A DNA stretch of 64,000 nt, from positions 868,001 through 932,000 of the forward strand of contig NZ_VLNU01000001.1 of NCBI RefSeq assembly GCF_009765165.1. Reading direction: 5' to 3'. A model generated the notes under the pieces. That model saw only the letters and a program-made list of their open reading frames with translations. It searched no databases and was not told the origin of the DNA. The stretch's first letter is position 1, and every line of letters starts with the position of its first letter. The position numbers were made by a program, and so were the translations under genes. Positions 7,528 through 16,913 of this stretch are shown here, in pieces. The stretch comes from Lysobacter panacisoli (lineage in GTDB: Bacteria > Pseudomonadota > Gammaproteobacteria > Xanthomonadales > Xanthomonadaceae).

Positions 7528-10194
7528 TCACTGCAGGCTCGCTGAGGATTGGATGCGCTGGAACGTGCACTGCGCATCGACCTGCTGGTACCCATTGCCC
7601 TTGCCCGATGCGGGCACGTGGTACGGCATGGAGCAGGCCTGGTCCGGGCCACCACCCCACTTGACTGTCAGGTTTCCGCTGTCGGCGGGGCTGCGCACGA
7701 AGGCCAGGCCGTTCTGCCCGACCAGACCGATCTCGATGCCGTGTTCGTCCAGCACCTGCGCGCCGAACGGCAGGGTCTTGCCGTCCTGCATTAGTCCGCG
7801 AACGAAGAACGCACGACCCAGACTGGTGTCGAAGGAGACCGCGACCACTGCACCGGCTCGCGGTGCGACGCGCTGCAAAGTGGTGTCGAGTTCCACGTCC
7901 ATGCCGAGTCCCTTCGGATCCACCTGGATGTCGTTCATGCGGTATGGCATGAGGTTGCTCACCACTGCATAGCCGCGACGATCCAGCTTGAGGTTGTAGT
8001 GGGTCGGAATGTGCGCGCCGGCCGCGCCCTTGGCATGGACGACGGCAATGGTTTCACCCAGCGGCTGACTGAAGGTCACGCCACCGGGATGCGCCACGAT
8101 GGCGCCACTGGCGCTGAGCGATGCCTGCTGGTAGTTGCGGGCATAGGTGTAGCTGCCACCGAGGCTTGCATACGGTGCGCGGTACTGCAGGCTGGTGCCG
8201 ACGTTGGCGTCGTTGCGGCCGCTGCTGCTGTCGCTGGTCGCCGAGACCGAGTAGTTGAACTCCTGGTCGCGACCACCGGAGCCTCCCACCGTCGCGCGAA
8301 CGGCATCGCCTCGCGGACCGTGGTTGGACGCGAGCGAGAGCTGAGGTGCATTGGCATCGATGGACCGGCCCGTGGGGCTGCCCAACGGCATGCGCAGGCT
8401 CACGTAGTACTGGTTGTCGTAACGACCCGCCAGGTCGCGCGTACGGTTGGCACTGATGCCGTAGCTTAGTGAACGGAACGTATTGGACCAGCCCAGCTGG
8501 TAGCTGGTATCGACGAACTGGCGATCCCAGTAGTCGCTGCGCGAGCCGCTGGCGAACAGTGAGCCGGCGCGTTCGCCCAGACGCTGGTTGAGACTCAATT
8601 GGAAGCGACTTCGCTGGCGGCCGAAGCCGCTGTTGTCGGGCGCGACCAGCAAGCCATCTCTGATGCCTTGGTCGAGCGCCGCGGCTTCCGCGAGGCCGAT
8701 GTATCCGCGACTGGAGTAGCGGTAAGCAGCCAACGCGAAGTCGGTATGCGTCTCCGGGATGCTCTTGCTATAGGTCACGCGGGCGCTGCGACCCGTCAGT
8801 GAATCGTCCGCCCCAGCGAACTTGGCCTTCGAGTAGGTGATGTCGGCGGCGACGGCGCCGATGGGCGTCGCGAAGGCCGCACCGGCGAGCACGCCGCTGT
8901 AGAGGCTTCGCTCGGCCGCCTGCGCACCGCCGTAAAGGGTCATGAAATTGTTGATGCCGCGCTGGTAGGTTCCCTCGGCGACCAGAGGACCGAGGTCAGC
9001 ACCCGAACGGGAGTAGCTGCGCACTTGGCCGATGGTCGCGGAGTAGCGCGAGGAGCCGGGGCGCAGCAACTGCGGCACGTTGCCATATGGGACCACGAAA
9101 GTGCTGACGCGGCCGTCCGCTTCGGTAACGGTGACTTCCAAATCTCCGCCATATCCACTGGCATACAGGTCGGCAATCTCGAACGGACCAGGCGCGACAG
9201 TCGTCTCGTAGACGATGTATCCGTTCTGGCGGATCTCGACATGCGCGTTGGTCTGCGCCACGCCCCGTACCGTCGGCGCGTAGCCGACCAGCGAGTCCGG
9301 CAGCATGCGGTCGTCGCTGGCAATGCGGACGCCACGGAACGGGAGCGAGTCGAAGATCTCGCCCGTGGTGCTCGTATCACCCAGTGTCAGCTGAGAGCGC
9401 CAAGGTGTGATGTCGTGCTGGGCGTAAGTGGCGGTGTTCTGCCAGTGGCTGACGTCCTCGTGGCCATGCGACCCCTTGGCCCACTGGAAGTGCGAGCGTT
9501 GGCGGATACGCCAACCACCAATGTTCAGGCCTGCGTCGATGCCCAGCGATGCGGACAACTGCCCCTCGAATCCGCGTAGTTCGCTGTGATACGTGTTGAA
9601 CGTGTAGTTGAGCATTGCCGCCGTGACGCCGTCGTCCCAACTCTTGGGATTGACGTAGCCGCGGGTGCGACGGTTCATCGATGCCTGGGGAATCGACAGG
9701 TCGAGCCGCAGTTCGCCGCCGTCGTAGGTGACGCGCGAGTCGGGAATGACCGATTCCAGGTCGATGCATTCCTGCGCCTGGCTGCCCGGCGCGACGGTCT
9801 CCAGCTTGACCATGTCGACGCCGAAGCCTTCGAGCAGCGCAGGCGTCAGGCAGGGCTTGGCACTCTCACTCGCCGAAGGCGCTCGGAAGCTGACGGACTC
9901 GCGTCCCAACCAACTCTGGTTGACGAACACGTCGACGCTGTAGTCGCCCGGAAGGACGACGTTCGCGCGCTCGAAGCGCGACATGTCGGCCACCGACTCG
10001 CCGAGGAACGCCGTGTCGAACTGCGTGACCGGCTCCGGCGTGGGGTCTGGCGCGGGTTCCGGCGCCGGTGCTGCACTCGCGATCGACGGCAGGTATCCCA
10101 GTGCGCTCAGCACCACCAGGCTCAGCGGCTTCATTTGTGGGCCGCGCCAGGTGTTGACTGGATCGACGTTCCGATGATGTCGTTGCGAATGCAT
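7528..10194 (-). CDS. Outer-membrane usher protein (FimD/PapC family)
   Basis: This 888-residue usher is counted from the ATG at 10194 (AAGG upstream); an alternative ATG at 10134 starts just before the hydrophobic signal core. After the signal peptide there is a Pro/Glu-rich spacer and then the PapC N-terminal domain (FDTAFLGE...LPGDYSVDVFVNQ). Next come the long 24-strand barrel (repeated aromatic/Gly beta patterns), a plug region and C-terminal domains near residues 770-880 (YNLKLDRRGYAVV, PFGAQVLDEHG). It receives chaperone-subunit complexes in the periplasm and threads the pilus through the outer membrane. It is preceded by a 172-bp spacer holding an inverted repeat. Confidence 0.95.
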   Translation of the reverse strand: MHSQRHHRNVDPVNTWRGPQMKPLSLVVLSALGYLPSIASAAPAPEPAPDPTPEPVTQFDTAFLGESVADMSRFERANVVLPGDYSVDVFVNQSWLGRESVSFRAPSASESAKPCLTPALLEGFGVDMVKLETVAPGSQAQECIDLESVIPDSRVTYDGGELRLDLSIPQASMNRRTRGYVNPKSWDDGVTAAMLNYTFNTYHSELRGFEGQLSASLGIDAGLNIGGWRIRQRSHFQWAKGSHGHEDVSHWQNTATYAQHDITPWRSQLTLGDTSTTGEIFDSLPFRGVRIASDDRMLPDSLVGYAPTVRGVAQTNAHVEIRQNGYIVYETTVAPGPFEIADLYASGYGGDLEVTVTEADGRVSTFVVPYGNVPQLLRPGSSRYSATIGQVRSYSRSGADLGPLVAEGTYQRGINNFMTLYGGAQAAERSLYSGVLAGAAFATPIGAVAADITYSKAKFAGADDSLTGRSARVTYSKSIPETHTDFALAAYRYSSRGYIGLAEAAALDQGIRDGLLVAPDNSGFGRQRSRFQLSLNQRLGERAGSLFASGSRSDYWDRQFVDTSYQLGWSNTFRSLSYGISANRTRDLAGRYDNQYYVSLRMPLGSPTGRSIDANAPQLSLASNHGPRGDAVRATVGGSGGRDQEFNYSVSATSDSSSGRNDANVGTSLQYRAPYASLGGSYTYARNYQQASLSASGAIVAHPGGVTFSQPLGETIAVVHAKGAAGAHIPTHYNLKLDRRGYAVVSNLMPYRMNDIQVDPKGLGMDVELDTTLQRVAPRAGAVVAVSFDTSLGRAFFVRGLMQDGKTLPFGAQVLDEHGIEIGLVGQNGLAFVRSPADSGNLTVKWGGGPDQACSMPYHVPASGKGNGYQQVDAQCTFQRIQSSASLQ

Positions 10195-10226
10195 TCTGTC
10201 GTTGCCTTGTCTATTCGCCTCGCGGA

Positions 10227-10252
10227 CTCCGCTTCGCAATGGCGAAGCGGAG
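10227..10252 (-). other. Intercistronic hairpin between chaperone and usher genes
   Basis: An 11-bp perfect inverted repeat (CTCCGCTTCGC, 4-base loop, GCGAAGCGGAG) lies in the spacer between the chaperone stop and the usher start. There is no T-tract on either side. It is more likely an mRNA-stability or partial-attenuation element than a full terminator. Confidence 0.6.
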
Positions 10253-10366
10253 ACGACGAGGGTTGTGTGTTCGAGTGCCTGCGCCCGTCGCGTTTTGCGT
10301 TGGCGCCTGGAGCCGAGCGAGCGAATTTCGAAATGGAGGCGCTGATTTCCGTCAATGCGTCAGGTC

Positions 10367-11107
10367 TCAGCGAGGCAGCGTCGCTTCCATCTCGACGAAT
10401 CCACCCTGGTCATTGATGACGCTGAAGGAGACCTTGGCATCGCCGGGGACACTGCTTACCTCGTCCAGTGCGAACACCTGAGTGCCGAAGGCCGGCACCA
10501 TGCCGCCACCGAACACGGTCCGCTTCCGGTAGCCCTTGAGACCCACTGCGCTGAAGGACACGTTGTAGGCGGAGCCATTCGCGCACTCCACCGCAGGCTT
10601 TCCATCCTTCTGCGTCAGGCGCCAGCGAAGCTGCTCGGCCGCGGCCAGGGGACCACTTTGCGGAAGGCCCTCAGGGCGGAAGAACACCTTGATTCGGCTG
10701 CGCACCGCGAACTGCATGTAGTTGGAACCGTCACCGTTGGTCGGCCGCGGTGGGATCTCCAGCACGTTGAGCCAGAAGACGGTCTCGCGGTCCTTCGGCA
10801 TCGCGGCATCGCCGGTGTAGAACATGCGCAGGACCTGACCTTTGCCCGGTTCGATGCGCGCCATCGGTGGCGTGAGAGTGAATGGCGTCTTGGCCGTTTC
10901 GGCCGTTTCGGCCGGATTTCCGGTATCCACCCAGGACTGGACCAGACGTGTGGCATTACCCACGTTTGCCAGCTTCACGGTGACTTCGCGCTCATTGGCC
11001 GGATAGATGACGCGCGTGCCCTGGATCTGGATTTCGGCGTGCGCCACGCTTGCGGCGCCGCCGAATGCAAGGCAAAGGGCGAACGCCGCCCGGACTAGAA
11101 TCCTCAT
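10367..11107 (-). CDS. Periplasmic fimbrial chaperone (PapD/FimC family)
   Basis: This 246-residue protein starts at the ATG at 11107 with GGTGAGC upstream. A signal peptide (MRILVRAAFALCLAFGG ... AHA) is followed by two immunoglobulin-like domains. Domain 1 carries the family pattern TRVIYPANEREVTVKLAN and a long hydrophobic G1 region near RIEPGKGQVLRMFY, then AMPKDRETVFWLNVLEIPP. Domain 2 follows from about residue 145 (KVFFRPEGL). It binds subunits by donor-strand complementation and delivers them to the usher next to it. It is separated from the pilin gene upstream by a 12-bp-stem hairpin. Confidence 0.95.
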   Translation of the reverse strand: MRILVRAAFALCLAFGGAASVAHAEIQIQGTRVIYPANEREVTVKLANVGNATRLVQSWVDTGNPAETAETAKTPFTLTPPMARIEPGKGQVLRMFYTGDAAMPKDRETVFWLNVLEIPPRPTNGDGSNYMQFAVRSRIKVFFRPEGLPQSGPLAAAEQLRWRLTQKDGKPAVECANGSAYNVSFSAVGLKGYRKRTVFGGGMVPAFGTQVFALDEVSSVPGDAKVSFSVINDQGGFVEMEATLPR

Positions 11108-11170
11108 GACCACTGAGCTCACCTGTAGAGTCGTGACTTGATGCAAACGTCGTTCCCTGTCGGGGACGAG

Positions 11171-11198
11171 TGGCGTGGGCGCAGAAGCGCCCACGCCA
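11171..11198 (-). other. Intercistronic hairpin between major pilin and chaperone genes
   Basis: A perfect 12-bp stem (TGGCGTGGGCGC / GCGCCCACGCCA) with a 4-base loop sits 28 bp after the pilin stop. It has no T-run on the minus strand. Such elements in pilus operons often raise pilin mRNA over the distal genes by stabilising the upstream segment; that role here is inference. Confidence 0.7.
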
Positions 11199-11225
11199 TT
11201 TCTATCGAACGGCTAGCCGTATCGA

Positions 11226-11795
11226 TCAGTTGTAGGCCACCGTATAAGTGACGTTGGTGTTGACCGTGCCTGCCGTAGCCGCACCGCCGATCGCCTTGTA
11301 AGCGGCCTGGAAATCCAGCTGGGCGGTGTTGCCCGTGATCACGGCGGTCGGATTGGCAGGGCCCGTGCTCTGGTTCAGATTGATCTCGGCGCCGGTAGCC
11401 CTGTTCATCAGCACTACTTCGACGTTCGTCGCGGTGCCCGTGTTCTTCAGACCGCCGGTGGTCGGATTGATCTGCGGACTGCTCGGCTCCCAATAGACGT
11501 AGGCGGTCTTGTTATCCACGCAACCGGTCTGGCCAGGACCTCCAAGGACGAGCGAGAAGTTCGTGGCGCCAGCCTTGACGTTGGCAGTGGACAGCCCCGT
11601 GTTCTGGACATTCGGCAGAAGAACCGTGAAGTCCTTGGCGTTCGGGTCGTCTCCGCCAATGTTCTTGATGGTGCAGGTGTTGGCGACGATGTTGCCGGTA
11701 AAGGTGATGGTGCCGTCCGACGCGAAAGCGGCTGCCGGCGCGATGGCAGCGACAAAGGTGGAGGCCAGGACAGCGGAGAGGAGAGTCTTCTTCAT
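11226..11795 (-). CDS. Major fimbrial subunit (type 1 pilin family)
   Basis: This 189-residue pilin starts at the ATG at 11795, 6 nt after AGGA. The signal peptide MKKTLLSAVLASTFVAAIAP...AFA is followed by SDGTITFTGNIVANTCTI. The Cys pair (NTCTI and QTGCVD) forms the conserved disulfide of chaperone-usher pilins. The C-terminus NVTYTVAYN has the beta-strand and penultimate aromatic residue used for chaperone recognition. It is the first gene of the minus-strand fimbrial operon and is followed by a hairpin that could favour its abundance. Its promoter must lie in the 625-bp gap shared with the divergent sulfatase. Confidence 0.92.
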   Translation of the reverse strand: MKKTLLSAVLASTFVAAIAPAAAFASDGTITFTGNIVANTCTIKNIGGDDPNAKDFTVLLPNVQNTGLSTANVKAGATNFSLVLGGPGQTGCVDNKTAYVYWEPSSPQINPTTGGLKNTGTATNVEVVLMNRATGAEINLNQSTGPANPTAVITGNTAQLDFQAAYKAIGGAATAGTVNTNVTYTVAYN

Positions 11796-12420
11796 AAGAA
11801 TCCTATGGATGGTTGGATGCTGCACTCGCTCCGGCCACACACGTGCGTAAAGCGGAATGCGCCTGCGCCGCTGCGTGCGGTTTCGTTAACCGTTCGTTGC
11901 GGGCCGCGGCATGATCAGCATTCGAGCTGTCACTCGGAATCGGAAGAGTCCTAATCACTCCGCACCACGAGAAGAAGAGACATCGGAACGCCTTGCGCAG
12001 CGCGTCTTTCGTCTTGGTTGGGAGTTCTTCGCAGCGCACAGGGTTGGCGATGCCTGGACGCCGCGGCGAACGTAGATTCGCAGTACAGCGGCGTCATGTC
12101 GCCGAGTCCACACGCGGGATGTGCACTGATTCTCGCTCTTCAATGGCGGATGCGACGAAGCGCACGCTTGTCGACCCGATGAATCTTTCGCGCAACTTCC
12201 TGTTGTCTTGATTGAGCGCAACATCAGCCGTGCCAGCACGACGACAACAGGATCGCGCCTCTACCGGACCAAAGTTGCCAACAGCACCACCGATGCAGAC
12301 CGCCGAGATCGTGAATGGCAACGCCACGATCGCGTCGTACCGGCGCTGCCCGCCTCACATCGAATCCACACCGGCAAGCCAAGAATCCCGATTCCCGTCA
12401 GCAAGGAATGGAGAATCGGC
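11796..12420. other. Divergent intergenic region between fimbrial operon and sulfatase
   Basis: These 625 bp hold the promoters of the leftward pilin operon and the rightward sulfatase. Short frames exist but are Arg/Ala-rich and lack ribosome sites. I find no strong sigma-70 pair. TAAGAATCCTA at 11796-11806 is mostly explained as the pilin Shine-Dalgarno read on the other strand. Confidence 0.4.
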
Positions 12421-14724
12421 ATGGCCAAGACCGACCCCTCGAAGCCGGGCACACCCGACACGCTGCCGCGACCCGACTTCCACTTCACCGGCCAGGTCGG
12501 ACGCACCTACGCCGATTCAGATCCAGCGCAGTTCCCGCAGCCCGTGCAGCCACCGACAGGCGCGCCGAACATCGTGCTGATCCTGCTCGACGACGTCGGC
12601 TTCGGGCAGTTCTCGACCTTCGGCGGTGGCGTTCCCTCGCCGACGATGGATCGCCTCGCCGCCGAGGGTCTTCGCTACAACCGGTTCCATACGACGGCGT
12701 TGTGCAGCCCCACGCGTGCGGCGCTTATCACCGGTCGCAACCACCATTCCGCTGCGTTTGCTGGCATCACCGAAATGGCCACCGGCTACGACGGCTACTG
12801 CTGCGTTCTGCCGCGCGAGTGCGGCACCGTCGGCGAAGTGCTGCGACAGAACGGCTACATGACTGCGTGGATCGGCAAGAACCACAACACGCCGACGTGG
12901 GAACTCAGCGCCGCCGGTCCGTACGATCGCTGGGCGAACGGGCTTGGTTTCGATTACTTCTACGGCTTCAACGCCGGCGACATGAACCACTGGAATCCGT
13001 TGCTGTTCGAGAACCGCGATCTCGTGCCCGCCTCCGACGATCCGGACTATCACCTCACCGAAGATCTTGCGGATCGCGCGATCGCTTGGGTGCGCAAGGC
13101 CAAGAGCATCGCGCCGGACAAGCCGTATTTCCTCTACGTCGCCCCGGGCGCCACGCACGCACCACACCAGGCACCGAAGGAGTGGATCGACAAGTTCAAG
13201 GGTCAGTTCGACATGGGCTGGGACGCCTACCGCGAGCAGACGCTCGAGCGCCAGAAGAAGCTCGGCGTGGTGCCGAAGGACACGAAGCTGACCGAGCGCT
13301 CCAAGGGTCTGCCCGCGTGGGATGGCCTCAACGATGAGCAGAAGCGGCTGTACGCGCGGATGATGGAAGTCTTCGCCGCCTATGGCGCGCAGGTCGATGT
13401 CGCGATGGGTCGAATCGTCGATGCGGTTAAGGCGCTGCCCGACGCGGACAACACGATCATCATCTATATCGCCGGCGACAATGGTTCCAGCGCGGAAGGT
13501 GGGCTGGAAGGTTCGCTCAACGAGAACCTGTTCTTCAACGGCTTCGCCGAGAAGTGGCAGGACAACCTCAAGGCCATCGACGAACTTGGCGGGCCGAAAC
13601 ACTTCAACCACTTCCCGTCGTCGTGGGCGCATGCGATGAACGCGCCGTTCCAGTGGACCAAGCAGGTCGCGAGCCACTTCGGCGGAACGCGCAATCCGAT
13701 GATCATCAGCTGGCCCGCGCGCATCAAGGATCGCGGCGGCCTGCGCGAGCAGTTCCTGCACGTGATCGACATCGTGCCGACGCTCTACGAGGTGTGCGGG
13801 ATCACCGCGCCGCGCGTGCTCAATGGCGTCCAGCAGAAGGACATCGAAGGGATCAGCTTCGGATTCACCTTCGACGACGCGAAGGCGCCGAGCAGGCGCC
13901 GCACGCAGTACTTCGAGCTGGCATGCAATCGCGGCCTCTACCACGATGGGTGGATGGCGTCGGCGACGTCGTTCGCGCCGTGGCAGCCGGTGCGGCCCGA
14001 GGACTGGAATCCGGACAAGCAGGCGTGGGAGCTGTACAAGCTCGACGAGGACTTCTCTCAGGCCAACGACATCGCCGCAGACCACCCAGACAAGCTTCGC
14101 GAGCTTCAGGACCTGTGGTGGGCCGAAGCATCGAAATACAGCGTGCTGCCGATCGACTGGCGCGGCACGATCCGCATGAACGCCGAAGCGATGGGGCGTC
14201 CCAGCCTGGTCGGCAAGCGCACGAAGGCGACGTACTACGAAGGGATGCTCGCGCTGCCCGACGCGGCGTGCCTCCCCATGCTCAACAAATCGTGGACGAT
14301 CACGGCCGATGTCGAACTGCCAGACAACAAGGCGCAGGGCATGCTCATCACCCAGGGCGGATCGGAAGGCGGTTATGGGCTCTACCTGCGCGACGGCAAG
14401 CCGACGTTCGTCTACAACTTCCTCGGCATCGAACGCCCGACCTTCGCCGCTGACACCGCCCTGCCCAAGGGCAAGGCGACGATCGTGGTGCAGTTCGACT
14501 ACGACGGCGGCGGCATGGGCAAGGGCGGCACGGTCACGCTGAGTGCGAACGGCAAGCAGATCGCGAAGGGCCGGCTCGAACGCACCATTCCGATCCAGTT
14601 TTCCATCGGCGAAGGCCTCGACGTCGGCATGGACAACGGCTCCGCGGTGGACTGGACCTACACGCTGCCGTTCAAGTTCAGCGGGCGGATCCATGCGGTG
14701 ACCGTGGAGATCCATCCGGGCTGA
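12421..14724 (+). CDS. Type I arylsulfatase, large cytoplasmic form
   Basis: This 767-residue protein starts at the ATG at 12421, 7 nt after GGAG; the frame is open upstream, but that part lacks a start with a ribosome site. Metal-binding D57-D58 (LILLDDVGFG) and the formylglycine motif C95-S-P-T-R99 are present, so C95 needs oxidation by a formylglycine-generating enzyme, which is not in this window. The catalytic alpha/beta domain runs to about residue 560 (IAGDNGSS supplies further metal ligands). A C-terminal beta-rich domain of about 130 residues follows. There is no signal peptide. It hydrolyses sulfate esters; the substrate is unknown. A long opposite-strand frame over this gene is a shadow. 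Confidence 0.93.
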   Translation: MAKTDPSKPGTPDTLPRPDFHFTGQVGRTYADSDPAQFPQPVQPPTGAPNIVLILLDDVGFGQFSTFGGGVPSPTMDRLAAEGLRYNRFHTTALCSPTRAALITGRNHHSAAFAGITEMATGYDGYCCVLPRECGTVGEVLRQNGYMTAWIGKNHNTPTWELSAAGPYDRWANGLGFDYFYGFNAGDMNHWNPLLFENRDLVPASDDPDYHLTEDLADRAIAWVRKAKSIAPDKPYFLYVAPGATHAPHQAPKEWIDKFKGQFDMGWDAYREQTLERQKKLGVVPKDTKLTERSKGLPAWDGLNDEQKRLYARMMEVFAAYGAQVDVAMGRIVDAVKALPDADNTIIIYIAGDNGSSAEGGLEGSLNENLFFNGFAEKWQDNLKAIDELGGPKHFNHFPSSWAHAMNAPFQWTKQVASHFGGTRNPMIISWPARIKDRGGLREQFLHVIDIVPTLYEVCGITAPRVLNGVQQKDIEGISFGFTFDDAKAPSRRRTQYFELACNRGLYHDGWMASATSFAPWQPVRPEDWNPDKQAWELYKLDEDFSQANDIAADHPDKLRELQDLWWAEASKYSVLPIDWRGTIRMNAEAMGRPSLVGKRTKATYYEGMLALPDAACLPMLNKSWTITADVELPDNKAQGMLITQGGSEGGYGLYLRDGKPTFVYNFLGIERPTFAADTALPKGKATIVVQFDYDGGGMGKGGTVTLSANGKQIAKGRLERTIPIQFSIGEGLDVGMDNGSAVDWTYTLPFKFSGRIHAVTVEIHPG

Positions 14725-14882
14725 GCGCAGGCCAGGAATCCGGCGGCGGCCTGCACGGACGGGTCGCCGCTCGGGCGCCCCGTCCGCCGCTCGCCCGGCG
14801 TGGCGGCCGCTCCTCATTTTCTTCGACCGGGCCTTCGCGGCGACCGGCACGCTGTCTCCACACCCACCGTTGGAGACCTACC

Positions 14883-15803
14883 GTGATCCGCAAGTCCCTG
14901 TTCCGCCTGACCGGTTACGCGATGTTCGCCGTCCTGCTGCTGTCCGGCCGCGCGTTCGCGGCCCCGCAGGAGTTCAACGGCCTGCAGGTCGAAGTGATCG
15001 GCAAGGGCCGACCGGTCGTGATGATCCCCGGCCTCAACAGTGGCGCCGATACCTGGCGCGAGACCTGCGCGGCGCTGCAGGCCGACCGCGTGCAGTGCCA
15101 CCTCGTCCAGCTGCCTGGCTTCGCCGGCCTGCCGGCGGCCAAGGACGCCAGCCGCGATGCGTGGCTGGCCGACATGCGTGATCGCGTGCTGGCCTACATC
15201 GAGGCCCGCCGCCTGCGCAATCCGGTGGTGATGGGCCACAGCCTCGGCGGCGAGCTGGGCATGCAGATCGCCATCGCGAAGCCGGAGTTGCTCGATCGCC
15301 TCGTCGTGGTCGATTCGCTGCCGTTCTTCCCTGCCGCGACCAATCCCGCCGCGACGCCCGACGCCACGCGCCCGATGGCCGACGGCATGCGCCGACAGAT
15401 GCTCGCGCAGGATTCCGCCGCCTATCGCGCCGGCACCGTCGCCGCGGTGAAGGGCATGGCGCAGGCGCCGGAACGCATCGAGACGCTGGTGCGCTGGGGC
15501 GAAGCCAGCGACCGCACCACCACCGCACAGGCCATGTACGAACTGATGACCATCGACCTGCGCCCGCAACTGTCCACCATCCGCACGCCGACCCTCGTGC
15601 TCGGCGCGTGGGCCGGCTACGCGCAGTACGGCGCCACCCGCGAATCCACCGAGGCGATCTTCAAGCGCGAGTACGCGAACCTGCCCGGCGCGAAGATTGC
15701 CCTCAGCGACGCTGGCCTCCACTTCCTGATGTGGGATGATCCGAAGTGGCTGCAGGCGCAGGTGCGGGGATTCATCGACGCTGCGCCGCAGGCCGGCATG
15801 TAA
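14883..15803 (+). CDS. Exported alpha/beta-fold hydrolase
   Basis: The start is the GTG at 14883, 8 nt after GGAG. The 306-residue product has a signal peptide (RKSLFRLTGYAMFAVLLLSGRAFA), the oxyanion region VVMIPGLNSGADTW, nucleophile S120 in GHSLGG and a candidate catalytic His at about 280 (DAGLHFLMWDD). A cap-like insertion lies between about residues 145 and 225. It is a serine hydrolase of the periplasm or exterior; esterase or thioesterase action is likely but the substrate is unknown. A strong hairpin follows the stop and separates it from the two-component genes. Confidence 0.88.
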   Translation: MIRKSLFRLTGYAMFAVLLLSGRAFAAPQEFNGLQVEVIGKGRPVVMIPGLNSGADTWRETCAALQADRVQCHLVQLPGFAGLPAAKDASRDAWLADMRDRVLAYIEARRLRNPVVMGHSLGGELGMQIAIAKPELLDRLVVVDSLPFFPAATNPAATPDATRPMADGMRRQMLAQDSAAYRAGTVAAVKGMAQAPERIETLVRWGEASDRTTTAQAMYELMTIDLRPQLSTIRTPTLVLGAWAGYAQYGATRESTEAIFKREYANLPGAKIALSDAGLHFLMWDDPKWLQAQVRGFIDAAPQAGM

Positions 15804-15819
15804 ATCGCAATGCGCATCC

Positions 15820-15848
15820 GACAAGGCCGGCCGCGTGCCGGCCTTGTC
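15820..15848 (+). terminator. Stem-loop after the hydrolase gene
   Basis: A 12-bp perfect stem (GACAAGGCCGGC / GCCGGCCTTGTC) with a 5-base loop starts 17 bp after the stop codon. No U-tract follows, so termination may be partial or the element may be an mRNA 3' stabiliser. Confidence 0.55.
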
Positions 15849-15878
15849 GCATGCCGACGAACCCGAGCGGATGACACG

Positions 15879-16913
15879 ATGACCCGGAACGAACTGCGCT
15901 TCGTCTGCGTGAACAGCCTCTACGGCATCGCCTATGCCGCGATGAACGTGCTGTTCTTCTCCCAGTTCGCGCGACTCGACGCCAGCGCATGGATGGTCTC
16001 CATCGCGCTCGGCTTCGGCGTGTGGGCGGTCACCAGCACGCTGCGCATCGTCGCCGTGCGCCGGCAGTGGCTCGAACGCGGCAACGGCCGGTTCGCGCTG
16101 ATCCTCGCAGCGAGCATCGTGTTGGGCGCACTGGCGACGCTTCTGTTCACCACGTTGCTGCTCAACGCCGCCGACGCGCTGGGCTGGATCGTGCTGCCCG
16201 GGCGCAGCAGCCTCGCGCAGATGGTCGGCTACTGGACCAACATCGCCATCATCATCGGCCTGTGGGTGGCGTTCTGGGCGGGCTGGCAGGCGCTGGGCCG
16301 CTACCGTCACGGCGAGATCGCGCGACTGCGCGCCGAATCGCAGCGCAGCGCGCTCGAACTCGACGCCCTGCGCGCGCGGCTCAATCCGCACTTCGTGTTC
16401 AATGCGCTCAACAACGTGCGCGCCCTGATCAACGAAGACCCGGCACGGGCGCGCGAAACCGTGACGCGCCTGTCCAACATCCTGCGCCACGCGCTCGAGC
16501 ACAGCCAGCGCGACTGGGCGACGCTCGGCGAGGAGATCGCGGTGGTCGACGACTACCTCGCGGTCGAGAGCGTGCATTACGAGGAGCGCCTGCGCGTGCG
16601 CCGCGACATCGACGCGAATGCGCTCGACGCCAAGCTGCCACCGATGGCGCTGCAACTGCTGGTCGAGAACGCGATCAAGCACGGCATCGCGAACCAGCCC
16701 GGCGGCGGCGACCTCACCTTGAGCGCGCGTCGCGAGCATGGGCGCTTGCGACTGGAAGTCGGAAGCCCCGGTCGAATCACGGTCGATCCGTCGCGTCGCG
16801 GCGTCGGCCTCGCCTACCTGCGCACGCGCCTGCAACGCGCGGATGCACCGGGCACGTTCGAACTCCTGCAGGACGACACTCGCGTCCTCGCCCGCCTGGA
16901 GCTGCCGCAATGA
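15879..16913 (+). CDS. LytS/AlgZ-type sensor histidine kinase
   Basis: This 344-residue kinase starts at the ATG at 15879. Four hydrophobic segments lie at about 10-30, 38-58, 72-97 and 115-138. A short coiled linker and then the His_kinase domain follow, with H171 in ARLNPHFVFNALNNV. The ATP-binding part carries PPMALQLLVENAIKHGI and a degenerate glycine box (GVGLAYLRTRL). This is the compact LytS-family build with no extracytoplasmic sensor domain. Its stop overlaps the start of the response regulator (ATGA), so the pair is translationally coupled. In xanthomonads and pseudomonads such pairs (AlgZ/AlgR-like) regulate surface traits. Confidence 0.92.
   Translation: MTRNELRFVCVNSLYGIAYAAMNVLFFSQFARLDASAWMVSIALGFGVWAVTSTLRIVAVRRQWLERGNGRFALILAASIVLGALATLLFTTLLLNAADALGWIVLPGRSSLAQMVGYWTNIAIIIGLWVAFWAGWQALGRYRHGEIARLRAESQRSALELDALRARLNPHFVFNALNNVRALINEDPARARETVTRLSNILRHALEHSQRDWATLGEEIAVVDDYLAVESVHYEERLRVRRDIDANALDAKLPPMALQLLVENAIKHGIANQPGGGDLTLSARREHGRLRLEVGSPGRITVDPSRRGVGLAYLRTRLQRADAPGTFELLQDDTRVLARLELPQ

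Noticed and set aside
11796..11806. RcsAB-box-like sequence TAAGAATCCTA before the pilin gene
   Set aside because: It is three bases shorter than the known box and coincides with the pilin Shine-Dalgarno and start region. An RcsB-like regulator nearby makes it tempting but the evidence is too thin.
12517..14850. 777-codon open frame on the minus strand opposite the sulfatase
   Set aside because: Arg- and Val-rich translation without domains; the plus strand encodes an intact sulfatase with all motifs. Long antisense frames are common in high-GC DNA.
15989..16909. Upstream extension of the LytTR regulator frame over the kinase gene
   Set aside because: The kinase has clear motifs in another frame; the ATG at 16910 overlapping the kinase stop is the natural start.
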